24,223 nt of DNA from positions 1 to 24,223 of the forward strand of contig JAYTVD010000079.1 in assembly GCA_043744175.1 (NCBI GenBank), written 5' to 3'. Under the pieces are notes generated by a model. The model saw only the letters and a program-made list of their open reading frames with translations. It was not told the origin of the DNA and searched no databases. This document shows, piece by piece, positions 14,237-22,458 of the stretch. The position numbers and the translations under genes were made by a program. This DNA is from JANMEX01 sp043744175. Lineage in GTDB: Bacteria > Pseudomonadota > Alphaproteobacteria > Rhizobiales > Rhizobiaceae. Within the stretch, counting starts at the first letter, position 1. Each line of letters opens with the position of its first letter.

Positions 14237-15066
14237 ACCTTGCGCCGCCTATATTTTATCACATCAAACCGCGCCGCCAGCGCGTCATACATGAGCAGCC
14301 GCCCGACCAGCGGTTCGCCGATTTCCGCCGCCAGCTTGATGACCTCCATCGCCTGCAAAGTTCCCATCACGCCTGCCAGCGCGCCGAGCACGCCAGCCTC
14401 CGTACAAGAGGGAACCAGTCCCTTCGGCGGCGCCTCGGGGAACAAATCGCGGTAACGCGGGTTCATTTCAGGCGGCGTGTCGTCACCGTGCGCTTTCCGT
14501 ATCGTTTCCGTATCATCTCTGGGCGGTTGGCGTGCGGTTTCCGACCGTTCTTCGTACGGTTTTAGGACAGTCAAAGTGCCATCAAAACGCCCGAGCGCCG
14601 CAGCCACCAGCGGACGCTTTTCCTGCTCGCAAACATCCGCCACAAGGTAGCGCGTTTCAAAATTATCAGAGCCATCCACAATAATATCATAGCGCGAAAT
14701 CAGGTCGCGGGCATTATCCGCGCTCAGCCGCACCTCATGGGTTTCCACCCTAACATGCGGATTTATATGCGAAATCCGGCTTGCGGCGGCTTGCACTTTT
14801 AGCTGGCCGACAAGATCAGTGTCAAAAATCACCTGCCGTTGCAGATTGGAAAGCGACACACGGTCATCATCGACAATACCCAAAGTGCCAATGCCAGCGG
14901 CTGCCAAATATTGCAAAACCGGCGCGCCAAGCCCGCCGCTGCCTACCACTAACACCTTGATTTTCTTAAGCTTTTGCTGTCCTGCCCCGCCAATTTCCGA
15001 CAGCACAATATGCCGCGCATAGCGCTCAATTTCGGGCTTTGAAAGGGGTTGCTGGGTCTCGCTCAT
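14233..15066 (-). CDS. moeB: HesA/MoeB/ThiF-family adenylyltransferase
   Basis: This E1-like enzyme adenylates the C-terminal Gly-Gly of a sulphur-carrier protein (MoaD or ThiS) for molybdopterin or thiamine synthesis. In the 277-residue product the nucleotide motif is GSGGLGAPV (42-50), DGSDNFETRY is at 131-140 and VPSCTEAGVLGALAGVMG at 218-235. Only two cysteines are present and neither forms a CxxC pair, so the structural zinc of E. coli MoeB is absent. Residues about 173-201 form a polar insertion (ERSETARQPPRDDTETIRKA and following) before the conserved NPRYRDLFPE. The recF-moeB order is usual in Hyphomicrobiales. MoeB and ThiF cannot be told apart by sequence alone. Confidence 0.87.
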   Translation of the reverse strand: MSETQQPLSKPEIERYARHIVLSEIGGAGQQKLKKIKVLVVGSGGLGAPVLQYLAAAGIGTLGIVDDDRVSLSNLQRQVIFDTDLVGQLKVQAAASRISHINPHVRVETHEVRLSADNARDLISRYDIIVDGSDNFETRYLVADVCEQEKRPLVAAALGRFDGTLTVLKPYEERSETARQPPRDDTETIRKAHGDDTPPEMNPRYRDLFPEAPPKGLVPSCTEAGVLGALAGVMGTLQAMEVIKLAAEIGEPLVGRLLMYDALAARFDVIKYRRRKV

Positions 15067-15074
15067 GCCATAGA

Positions 15075-16235
15075 CTAGCCTAAGGAAACGAAATTGTCTT
15101 CACTGTCTTTCGACACTTTCCCATGGGAAACCGACAAAAACTCAGCCCGTCCTTCCAATGCCGAAAAGAGGGCACGGTCCGTCCCCGTCATAAAGGCCTG
15201 ACTGCCTAATTCATCAATGATTTCAAAGAGCGCGGCCCGTCTTCCGGCATCCAAATGGGCAGCAATTTCATCCAAAAGCAACAACGGCGCCGCCCCCGTC
15301 ATGCGGGCAACCAGCCTTGCGTGCGACAAGATGATGCCCACCAGCAGCGCCTTTTGCTCGCCGGTTGAAGATTGCCCCGCAGGCATATTCTTAGGTCGGT
15401 GAAATACCGCCAAATCACTGCGATGCGGTCCGTCCAGCGTCCGCCCTGCCGCCCTGTCACGATTGCGGTTCTTGGCTAAAGACTGGCGATATTCATCCTC
15501 AATATCAGCCGCATTGACGCCATGAAGAAGCATTTCTTCGATCATGCCCTCCGGTGCCAAATCCGCTTTTGGGAACGGCCCGTCATCGGGGAACTGGTCC
15601 ATCATGGCGCTTAAAAGCCGGACTAATTCGACCCGCGCCGCAGCGATTCCTGTAGCATATTCAGCTAGTTGTGTCTCAATGGCGTCATACCAGCGCTGGT
15701 CATCGCGGCCTTCTTCGAAGAGCCGGTTGCGCGATTTCATAGCCCGTTCAAAGTCCAGAGAGCGCTGACCGTGCAGCGGATCAATGGCTAAAACCAGCCT
15801 GTCAATAAAGCGCCGCCGGTCTGCGGCAGGGCCGGAAAACAGCCCATCCATTTGCGGCGTAATCCACACCACGCGGACGTAGTCAGTCAGCGCATCCGTA
15901 CTGCGCTGTGCCGCGCCATTTATCTTCAGCCGCCGCGCCGAATCGCCACCCGGTGTCTCGCCAAATGTGCCGGTTCCTAACGAAACTTCGCCGTCGTCGT
16001 TTTCAACCAGTGCATTGATGGCAAAACCATTGGCCGAGTCCACCCGAGCAACATCCGCCAAAACGGCGCGGCGCATACCTCGTCCGGGCGATAAAAACGA
16101 CACGGCTTCCAAGAGATTGGTTTTACCTGCACCATTTTCGCCTGTGATAACAACATGTTGCCCGCCAAGAGGCAGCTCTAGGCGGGCATAGTTGCGAAAA
16201 TCCACAAGGTTCAATTGGCGCAGTTTTACCCGCAT
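15075..16235 (-). CDS. recF: DNA replication and repair protein RecF
   Basis: RecF is an SMC-like ATPase that loads RecA at single-strand gaps with RecO and RecR. The 386-residue protein has Walker A GENGAGKTN (32-40), the ABC signature SSTGEQKALL (289-298) and Walker B LLLLDEIAAHLD (318-329). It starts 9 bases after the dnaN stop and its stop lies 8 bases before the moeB start, consistent with one transcript from dnaN onward. Confidence 0.97.
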   Translation of the reverse strand: MRVKLRQLNLVDFRNYARLELPLGGQHVVITGENGAGKTNLLEAVSFLSPGRGMRRAVLADVARVDSANGFAINALVENDDGEVSLGTGTFGETPGGDSARRLKINGAAQRSTDALTDYVRVVWITPQMDGLFSGPAADRRRFIDRLVLAIDPLHGQRSLDFERAMKSRNRLFEEGRDDQRWYDAIETQLAEYATGIAAARVELVRLLSAMMDQFPDDGPFPKADLAPEGMIEEMLLHGVNAADIEDEYRQSLAKNRNRDRAAGRTLDGPHRSDLAVFHRPKNMPAGQSSTGEQKALLVGIILSHARLVARMTGAAPLLLLDEIAAHLDAGRRAALFEIIDELGSQAFMTGTDRALFSALEGRAEFLSVSHGKVSKDSEDNFVSLG

Positions 16236-16244
16236 TGCGATTGA

Positions 16245-17363
16245 TTACACCCGCATCGGCATCAAGACATACAGCGCGCCATCGTCTGCAGCGTCACGTA
16301 TCAGTGTCGGCGAGCCGGAGTCGGCCAGCATGAAAACCGCTTCGCTGCCTGAAAGCTGGCTGGTAATATCGAGCAAATATTTGGCATTAAAGCCGATATC
16401 GATGTTGTCTGAACCGTATTCCGCCGCCAATTCCTCGGATGCGCTACCGGAATCCGGATTATTGACAGTCAATGTCACCAAACCATCGGCAATCGCCATT
16501 TTCACGGCCCGCCCGCGCTCGCTCGAAATCGTCGAAACGCGGTCCACGGCATTGGCGAAGCTCTGGCGGTCAATGGTCATTTTCTTGTCATTGCCGGAAG
16601 GAATAACGCGCTGATAATCAGGGAACGTGCCGTCGATTAGCTTAGATGTCAGCACCACGCCGCCAATGATAAACCGGATTTTGGAATCAGACAATTCCAC
16701 AGTCATTATCATATCCGGATCGTCGCCGAGCTTCTGCAATTCAGCTACAGTCTTCCGCGGGATGATGATGCCGGGCATGCCCTCAGAACCAGAAGGTGCG
16801 CCAACTTCAGCGCGCGCCAAACGATGGCCATCGGTGGCGACAGCGCGCAGCTTCAAATCACCGCCGGACTCGATTGTGTGCAGATAAATACCATTGAGAT
16901 AATAGCGGGTTTCCTCGTTGGAAATCGCAAATTGTGTCTTATCAATCAAGCCCTTAAGCGCAGTCGAGTTCATACGGAATTGATGCGAGAAGGTGCCGGC
17001 AGTGAGTTCAGGAAAGTCAGATTGCGGCAGACATTGCAGGCGAAAATTTGAACGACCTGAAATCACAGTCATGGACGTTTGATCGGCATTAGTTTCCAGT
17101 TGCACCTCGCCGCCATCAGGCAGCTTGCGCACGATTTCGTAGAGCAAATGTGCCGGCACTGTTGTCGCGCCGGCCTGCTCGACCATAGCGCCGGTGGATT
17201 CGTTGATTTCCAAATCCAAGTCGGTTGCCTTCATCTCCAAATTGGAGCCATCGGCACGGATAAGTACGTTGGACAATATTGGAATTGTATTGCGCCGCTC
17301 AACAACGCGGTGGACATGGTTGAGGGTTTTCAGGAGATTGGAACGCTCAATGGTAACACGCAT
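16245..17363 (-). CDS. dnaN: DNA polymerase III sliding clamp, beta subunit
   Basis: The 372-residue product has three repeated clamp domains, from MRVTIERSNLLKTLNHVHRV through NTIPILSNVLIRA to the terminal YVLMPMRV typical of beta clamps. It tethers DNA polymerase III to DNA as a ring dimer. It follows dnaA with a 176-base gap that contains a hairpin right behind dnaA, and it is closely followed by recF. No strong Shine-Dalgarno sequence is visible. Confidence 0.98.
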   Translation of the reverse strand: MRVTIERSNLLKTLNHVHRVVERRNTIPILSNVLIRADGSNLEMKATDLDLEINESTGAMVEQAGATTVPAHLLYEIVRKLPDGGEVQLETNADQTSMTVISGRSNFRLQCLPQSDFPELTAGTFSHQFRMNSTALKGLIDKTQFAISNEETRYYLNGIYLHTIESGGDLKLRAVATDGHRLARAEVGAPSGSEGMPGIIIPRKTVAELQKLGDDPDMIMTVELSDSKIRFIIGGVVLTSKLIDGTFPDYQRVIPSGNDKKMTIDRQSFANAVDRVSTISSERGRAVKMAIADGLVTLTVNNPDSGSASEELAAEYGSDNIDIGFNAKYLLDITSQLSGSEAVFMLADSGSPTLIRDAADDGALYVLMPMRV

Positions 17364-17508
17364 GACAGACTTTCAATTTCAAAAAAGGTTGGTAGCGGCC
17401 AAGTGGACGCCACCCATGGCGGAGGGTTTCCGTGAAACCCTAAATGAGCGGGAATCCATCAAAAACGCAAGTGCGGTGATGCAGCAATAGCAAAATCTGC
17501 AATGAATT

Positions 17509-17535
17509 ACGGGGAAAACCTGTGGCTTTCCCCGT
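17509..17535 (-). terminator. Hairpin directly after dnaA
   Basis: A perfect 9-bp stem (ACGGGGAAA at 17509-17517, TTTCCCCGT at 17527-17535) with a 9-base loop starts 5 bases after the dnaA stop. There is no T-run behind it, so it may act as a weak terminator, attenuator or mRNA-stability element between dnaA and dnaN. Confidence 0.55.
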
Positions 17536-17539
17536 TGAA

Positions 17540-18985
17540 TTACATCTGCTCTTGGATGAGCCGTTTCAACAGCTCCATCTCCTGCGATAGTTTTGCATCG
17601 GTGCCCATTTGGCCTTCAATTTTGCGAACCGCATGAAGCACTGTTGTATGGTCTCGGCCACCGAAACGACGCCCGATTTCCGGCAGAGAGCGCGGCGTCA
17701 TCATCTTGGCAAGATACATCGCCACTTGGCGCGGGCGCACGATAATGCGGGTGCGGCGGTTGGACAATAGGTCCGAGCGCGGCACATTATAGTGGCGGGA
17801 AACGACGCGCTGAATGTCTTCAACGCGCACACGCTTTGGCTCGCCATTGCGAATAAGATGGCCAAGATATTCCTCGACGCGCTCAACGGTCATGTCCGGT
17901 TCAAATGTCTGGCGGAACAAAAGCTGGTTAAACGCTCCCTCCAAATCGCGACCGCTACCGGTTACGGTTTTGGCAACGTGATCGAGAATATTGTCAGGGA
18001 TGTTGAGTGATGCATCTTCCGCCTGCGCAGCTGCCAAACGACGCTTCAAAATATCAAGCCGCATTGCATAGTCTGGCGCACCAACTTCCAACGCCACGCC
18101 GCCCTGAAGACGGGAGCGTACACGCGGGTCTAGGCTTTCCAGCTCCGAAGGCGGGCGGTCTGCTGCGACAACAACTTGGCGCGCGCTATCAATGAGCATG
18201 TTCACCAGATGGCAAAATTCATTTTGGATGGCTTTGCCTTGCAAAAACTGCATGTCGTCAATGATCAATAAATCAATATCACGCAGCTGCTCTTTGAAGG
18301 ACAGGGCGCTGTTATCGCGGATAGCGGTGGCAAAGCGCCACATAAAATATTCAGCCGTCAGATAAACCACACGGGCTTTCGGATTGCGCTGCACGGCCTC
18401 CGTGGCTATGGCTTGCAAGAGGTGAGTCTTACCAAGGCCAACCGAAGCATGAATGAAAAGCGGATTAAAACGCACCGCGCCGGTGCCCGACTCGGCCACT
18501 GTCCGCGCGGCGGCGTGAGCAACGCGGTTAGACGAGCCTTCAACAAAATTGGCAAAAGTATAGCGCGGGTCAAGTGCAGAGCCGACAGAAGGGTCACGCA
18601 ATGCTTCAGCACCGGAGTTTACGGTAACGGGCTTGCGATCTTTGCTCGGTGCTTGCGGTGCAGCAGGTACTTTGGCAGGACGCGCGGCATCCATGTCAAT
18701 TGTCGTTGGCGCGTCCATGCCTGCACGTGTTGCCGTGCGCACGACGATTTCCACTTTTAACACATCAGGAAATTCAATGCGCCATAGTTCTGAAATCAAA
18801 TCCATATAGTGATTGCTGATCCACGCACGTAAAAACGGCGTCGGCACGGTTAGTCTAACAATGCTCTTGGATGTTTCGGCCAGTTTCAAACGGCCAAACC
18901 AAGAAGAATGAACCTCGCTGCCCAAGCGCGCTTTAAGCTGGGCTTGGACGCGCTCAAACGCAGCAACTGCATCAGGCTTGTTCAT
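17540..18985 (-). CDS. dnaA: Chromosomal replication initiator DnaA
   Basis: DnaA is the AAA+ protein that binds DnaA boxes and opens the origin. The 481-residue product has the N-terminal DnaB-interaction domain and a variable Ala/Pro linker (about 90-120). The AAA+ core has Walker A GLGKTHLL (183-190) and Walker B LLIIDDMQF (239-247). The C-terminal DNA-binding signature is GGRDHTTVLHAV (442-453). The frame is open to 19204, but ATG 18985 is chosen because homology begins at MNKPDAVAAFERVQ and AAGGGGA lies upstream. Two DnaA boxes about 570 bases upstream suggest autoregulation. Confidence 0.97.
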   Translation of the reverse strand: MNKPDAVAAFERVQAQLKARLGSEVHSSWFGRLKLAETSKSIVRLTVPTPFLRAWISNHYMDLISELWRIEFPDVLKVEIVVRTATRAGMDAPTTIDMDAARPAKVPAAPQAPSKDRKPVTVNSGAEALRDPSVGSALDPRYTFANFVEGSSNRVAHAAARTVAESGTGAVRFNPLFIHASVGLGKTHLLQAIATEAVQRNPKARVVYLTAEYFMWRFATAIRDNSALSFKEQLRDIDLLIIDDMQFLQGKAIQNEFCHLVNMLIDSARQVVVAADRPPSELESLDPRVRSRLQGGVALEVGAPDYAMRLDILKRRLAAAQAEDASLNIPDNILDHVAKTVTGSGRDLEGAFNQLLFRQTFEPDMTVERVEEYLGHLIRNGEPKRVRVEDIQRVVSRHYNVPRSDLLSNRRTRIIVRPRQVAMYLAKMMTPRSLPEIGRRFGGRDHTTVLHAVRKIEGQMGTDAKLSQEMELLKRLIQEQM

Positions 18986-19550
18986 TGTGGCTGCGTCCCC
19001 TTGTCCATCTACAAAAAGTGATCGGACTAATTCTTCTGTATTCTTATGTGTCTTTGACCCGAAAACTGAGTTCACACTATCTAACGCCACGGATCTGTAC
19101 CCTTTACACTGCACTGCACTACAACTGGGATTGTCTGTATTTTGACCGCACAAAACAGTGGCATCGGAAATGACGCCGATTGCCTTGAGTCTTGCGTGAT
19201 ACAAATTTCCCCCTCAAAAAGGACAAATAAGTCCAGTCGCAAAAAATATATCTTTGCGCATTCACCGTTCCCGGTTCCGGAATTTCTTGGGCTCTTAACC
19301 GCCCCCTTTGATGTTTTGAAACTACAAAATTGATTGCCCTTGCCGCAAGCCCTTGTTTAGAGTTTTTTAACGATTTGGCGGGCGCGGTTGCAGCCAATAG
19401 GTCCGATGAAATATTGGTTAATGCAGTAAGTATCGGTGATTCAAAGCGTTTTCATCTCTGCAATAATTCGGAGCGGTTGAATCTGCCGACTAATAAAAAT
19501 ATTTAATTTTTTATCTTGACACAGGTAACAGCCAATCGCACCGCCACTTT

Positions 19551-19559
19551 TGTGGATAG
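19551..19559 (-). promoter_or_regulatory. DnaA box (one mismatch)
   Basis: TGTGGATAG on the plus strand equals CTATCCACA on the minus strand, one base from TTATCCACA. It lies 2 bases from a perfect box in the same orientation. Confidence 0.65.
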
Positions 19560-19561
19560 CC

Positions 19562-19570
19562 TGTGGATAA
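19562..19570 (-). promoter_or_regulatory. DnaA box (consensus)
   Basis: TGTGGATAA on the plus strand is the exact complement of the consensus TTATCCACA. With the neighbouring box it forms a tandem pair with 11-bp spacing, about one helical turn, suited to cooperative DnaA binding. Confidence 0.8.
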
Positions 19571-19703
19571 CCATCTGTAACTATATGATTTATAACAATA
19601 AATACTGATAGCTAAATTGCTACCAATCTGCAAAACTTAGACCGGAAAGGCGTTATTTTTCGTGACTAATATAACGCAAGGGAAGATAATTTTTACCACA
19701 AAA

Positions 19704-19734
19704 AAAACAAAAAACCCGGCCAATGACCGGGTTT
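19704..19734 (-). terminator. Rho-independent terminator of rpsT
   Basis: On the minus strand AAACCCGG (19734-19727), a 7-base loop and CCGGGTTT (19719-19712) are followed by a long T-rich tract. It lies 22 bases past the rpsT stop and isolates rpsT from the dnaA region. Confidence 0.93.
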
Positions 19735-19756
19735 CAAACGAAAATTTAGGAAAATA

Positions 19757-20023
19757 TTATGCGCCGACGTGGGAGACTCGCTTGCTCAAGCGGGATACCT
19801 TGCGGGCCACTGTGTTGGCGTGAATAACGCCCTTTGAGCTGCCGCGCATCAATTCAGGTTGTGCCGCCTTGAAAGCGGCTTGCGCTGCTACCTTGTCACC
19901 GGAAGCAATGGCTTCTTCGACCTTGCGCACGAAAGTGCGAATGCGCGAACGGCGCGCCTTGTTAACTTCTGTGCGTGCGGCGATCTTGCGGGTCGCCTTC
20001 TTGGCCGAAGATGTGTTGGCCAT
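19757..20023 (-). CDS. rpsT: 30S ribosomal protein S20
   Basis: The 88-residue basic protein starts MANTSSAKKATRKIAARTEV and contains RSRIRTFVRKVEEAIASGDK and the S20 signature KGVIHANTVARKVSRLSKRV. It binds 16S rRNA early in 30S assembly. GAGG precedes the ATG. It is monocistronic: its own promoter lies about 80 bases upstream and a strong terminator follows. The rpsT-dnaA neighbourhood is typical of Hyphomicrobiales. Confidence 0.97.
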   Translation of the reverse strand: MANTSSAKKATRKIAARTEVNKARRSRIRTFVRKVEEAIASGDKVAAQAAFKAAQPELMRGSSKGVIHANTVARKVSRLSKRVSHVGA

Positions 20024-20108
20024 GGATGCCTCGTTTTGTTGTGCCGGCGTTCATTTGTGAAAGCGGCGAAATTAAAGGGGCGACCGAGAGGCCGCCTGAT
20101 GTGCGGGC

Positions 20109-20137
20109 TGTATAGTGGAGGAAAGCCCATGCGTCAA
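20109..20137 (-). promoter_or_regulatory. rpsT promoter
   Basis: On the minus strand TTGACG (20137-20132), a 17-bp spacer and TATACA (20114-20109) form a strong sigma-70-type promoter. The start near 20102 gives a leader of about 80 bases rich in GGC/GCC that could fold. Confidence 0.78.
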
Positions 20138-20181
20138 CCAACAAATCGGCTAATATCAGCCTTAGTAAATCGTTTGTTCGT

Positions 20182-21129
20182 TCAAGACCCTTTGCGCACC
20201 GAATTTAACTTTTTCGCGTTCTTTTCAGAAGGCAGTTTTGGCTTTTCAAGGGGTAATTTTTGGCATTGCGCGCAGAAAAAGCTTGAGCGGCCGTTTTGAA
20301 CTTGCCGCGTGACGGTTCCACCACATGTTTCGTGCCGACAGGCTTCACCCTCACGATCATAGACGGAGAATTGGTGTTGGAAATAGCCCAGCGTGCCATC
20401 TGTCTGTTGATGATCGCGCAGGCTGGAGCCACCCGCCTCGATGGCCTCAGACAATATATCGCGAATTGATTGCGCCAAAAGGTCGGCTTTAATGGCCTTC
20501 AAAGTTCCGCTTGCCGCGAAAGGCGACAGACCCGCCCGCCATAGGGCTTCGCAGACATAGATATTCCCAAGTCCCGCAATATTTTTCTGATCCAGCAGCG
20601 CCGCCTTAAACGTCGTGGTCCGCCCCTTGAACAAGTCCATAATCAGTTTGCCCGATAGGGCGTTTCCCAGCGGTTCAATGCCGATGGATGCCAATAGCGG
20701 GTGGTTTTGCGCTGCGCCTGCTTCCGCCAGAAGCATAAAGCCGAAGCGACGCGGATCATTATAGACAATACGCACGTCTCCAGCATCCGGATGGTTCAAA
20801 TGAAAAACAACATGATCGTGCGCCGCGAGCTTTGAGCGCGGGTGATGAAACTCTCCTTGCAACTGATCGTCAACGGCGGTTTCAATGCGGTACGACCCGC
20901 TCATACCAAGATGCGAAATGAGCGTCAGTCCATCATCAAATGTAATCAGCAGATATTTGGCCCGCCGCGACAGTGAAATGATCGACTTGCCTTCAAGACG
21001 CTCCGCCAACCTATCTGGAAAGGGAAAGCGCAAATCCTTGCGACGCAGTTCAAGCCGCTTTACGCGCGCGCCTTCCATTGAGGGCGCAAGCCCGCGCTTT
21101 ACTGTTTCAACTTCGGGTAATTCAGGCAT
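20182..21129 (-). CDS. mutM: Bifunctional DNA-formamidopyrimidine glycosylase / AP lyase (Fpg)
   Basis: Fpg removes 8-oxoguanine and ring-opened purines and cuts the abasic site. The protein starts MPELPEVETVKRGL, with catalytic P2 and E3. It has the H2TH region (LDQKNIAGLGNIYVCEALWRAGLSP) and a C-terminal zinc finger with cysteines at about 264, 269, 286 and 289. At 315 residues it is longer than usual because a lysine-rich tail of about 25 residues follows the zinc finger, where most homologues end. It begins 9 bases after the deoB stop, so the two may be co-transcribed. Confidence 0.96.
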   Translation of the reverse strand: MPELPEVETVKRGLAPSMEGARVKRLELRRKDLRFPFPDRLAERLEGKSIISLSRRAKYLLITFDDGLTLISHLGMSGSYRIETAVDDQLQGEFHHPRSKLAAHDHVVFHLNHPDAGDVRIVYNDPRRFGFMLLAEAGAAQNHPLLASIGIEPLGNALSGKLIMDLFKGRTTTFKAALLDQKNIAGLGNIYVCEALWRAGLSPFAASGTLKAIKADLLAQSIRDILSEAIEAGGSSLRDHQQTDGTLGYFQHQFSVYDREGEACRHETCGGTVTRQVQNGRSSFFCAQCQKLPLEKPKLPSEKNAKKLNSVRKGS

Positions 21130-21138
21130 GGTAGCCCG

Positions 21139-22368
21139 TCACAATTCTGGCAAGAAGGAGTGGCCATGCGTTCCGGCATTGATCCCCAGATGGTCAGCGA
21201 TTGTTTCGCCAATATCGGCGAAAGTATCGCGGATTCCGCACGTACTTGGCGCAATACCGGGACAATACATCAAAATAGGAACCCGCTCCCGCGTATGGTC
21301 CGTGCCGCGCCATGTCGGGTCGCAACCATGGTCGGCAGTCAGTATCATCAAATCGCCGTCGCGCATTTTTGCCAGAGCTTCCGGCAATCGCGCATCAAAG
21401 CTCTCAAGCCCATGGGCATAACCCGGCACATCACGGCGGTGACCAAATAGCATATCAAAATCGACAAAATTGGTGAAAACCAAGTCGCCATCCTTGGCGT
21501 CGTCCATGGCGATTAATGTCTTGTCGAAGAGCGCCATATTGCCATTGGCCTTGCGCTCATCGGTCGTTCCTTGGTGCGCGTAGATATCGCCAATTTTGCC
21601 AATGGCGATCACATTGCGGCTCGCAGCTTTCAACCGGTCAAGCAGTGTAGGCTCTGGCGGCAGCACGGAATAGTCCTTGCGATTGCCGGTGCGTTCAAAA
21701 TTGCTTTTATCAGTGCCTATAAACGGCCTCGCGATAACACGCCCGATATTGTATCCATCCAGATGTTTGCGGGCGATGGCGCACAGCGCATAAAGACGCT
21801 CCAAACCAAATACCTCTTCATGCGCAGCAATTTGCATGACGGAGTCTGAGGACGTATAGAAAATTGGCTTGCCGGTGGCGACATGTTCTTGGCCGTAGCG
21901 CTCGATAATATCGGTGCCGGAGGCATGGCAATCGCCCAATATTCCTGCAATTTTTGCGTCTTCGCAAATAGCACTAATCAGCTCTTTCGGGAACGTCGGA
22001 ATTGTATCGGGGAAATAGCCCCAATCAAACTGCACGGGTACCCCTGCGATTTCCCAATGGCCAGACGGTGTGTCCTTGCCATGAGATGTTTCAGTTGCAG
22101 CGCCCCAAGTACCTGTTGGTTCAATATTGCTCGAAAATCCAATTGGCAGTTGCCCGCTGGCTAGTAGCGCCGCGCGGCCAAGTCCAAGTCTGGCAAGGTT
22201 TGGTAGCAAAAGCGGTCCCGTCCGCAACCCGTCTTTATCGCCTTTCGATGCATGGCAGGCGGCAGCAATATTGCCAAATGTGTTTGCACCAGCATCACCA
22301 TAGGTGTCGGCATCTGGAGCACCGCCAATTCCAAATGAATCCAGAACAAATAGAAATGCGCGTGCCAT
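21139..22368 (-). CDS. deoB: Phosphopentomutase
   Basis: DeoB interconverts ribose-1-phosphate and ribose-5-phosphate (and the deoxy forms) in nucleoside salvage. The 409-residue alkaline-phosphatase-fold protein has metal ligand D10 in VLDSFGIGG and the phospho-threonine T100 in GKDTPSGHWE. Metal-site motifs NFVDFDMLFGHRRD and LTADHGCDPTWRGTDHTRE follow. The frame is open to 22416. ATG 22368 is chosen because AGGGAG precedes it and homology starts at MARAFLFVLDSFG. No other deo genes are in view. Confidence 0.97.
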   Translation of the reverse strand: MARAFLFVLDSFGIGGAPDADTYGDAGANTFGNIAAACHASKGDKDGLRTGPLLLPNLARLGLGRAALLASGQLPIGFSSNIEPTGTWGAATETSHGKDTPSGHWEIAGVPVQFDWGYFPDTIPTFPKELISAICEDAKIAGILGDCHASGTDIIERYGQEHVATGKPIFYTSSDSVMQIAAHEEVFGLERLYALCAIARKHLDGYNIGRVIARPFIGTDKSNFERTGNRKDYSVLPPEPTLLDRLKAASRNVIAIGKIGDIYAHQGTTDERKANGNMALFDKTLIAMDDAKDGDLVFTNFVDFDMLFGHRRDVPGYAHGLESFDARLPEALAKMRDGDLMILTADHGCDPTWRGTDHTRERVPILMYCPGIAPSTCGIRDTFADIGETIADHLGINAGTHGHSFLPEL

Positions 22369-22458
22369 AAAGTCTCCCTTTTCTATCAAATAGGATGCTT
22401 GAGCGCTGATGTCCAACTATGCTGCGCTGATTCGACAAATCGTGTGGAAAGAAGAGAA

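Larger units (their letters stand above)
18986..19756. other. Gene-free dnaA-rpsT intergenic region, candidate dnaA control region or origin element
   Basis: About 770 bp without a supported gene; the frame extending dnaA upstream to 19204 lacks homology. It holds two DnaA boxes (19551-19570), an AT-rich run at about 19491-19515 beside them, and a second AT-rich part at 19571-19620. It also has a small palindrome GGAC-AAATAA-GTCC (19221-19234), a short GTGCA-type repeat near 19109-19121, and the rpsT terminator at the far end. The dnaA promoter must lie here, but I found no single convincing hexamer pair. Confidence 0.55.

Noticed and set aside
18986..19204. Extended dnaA start at 19204
   Set aside because: The extra 73 residues have no DnaA similarity, and a good ribosome site precedes ATG 18985.
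22369..22416. deoB start at 22416
   Set aside because: AGGGAG precedes ATG 22368, and the family N-terminus begins there.
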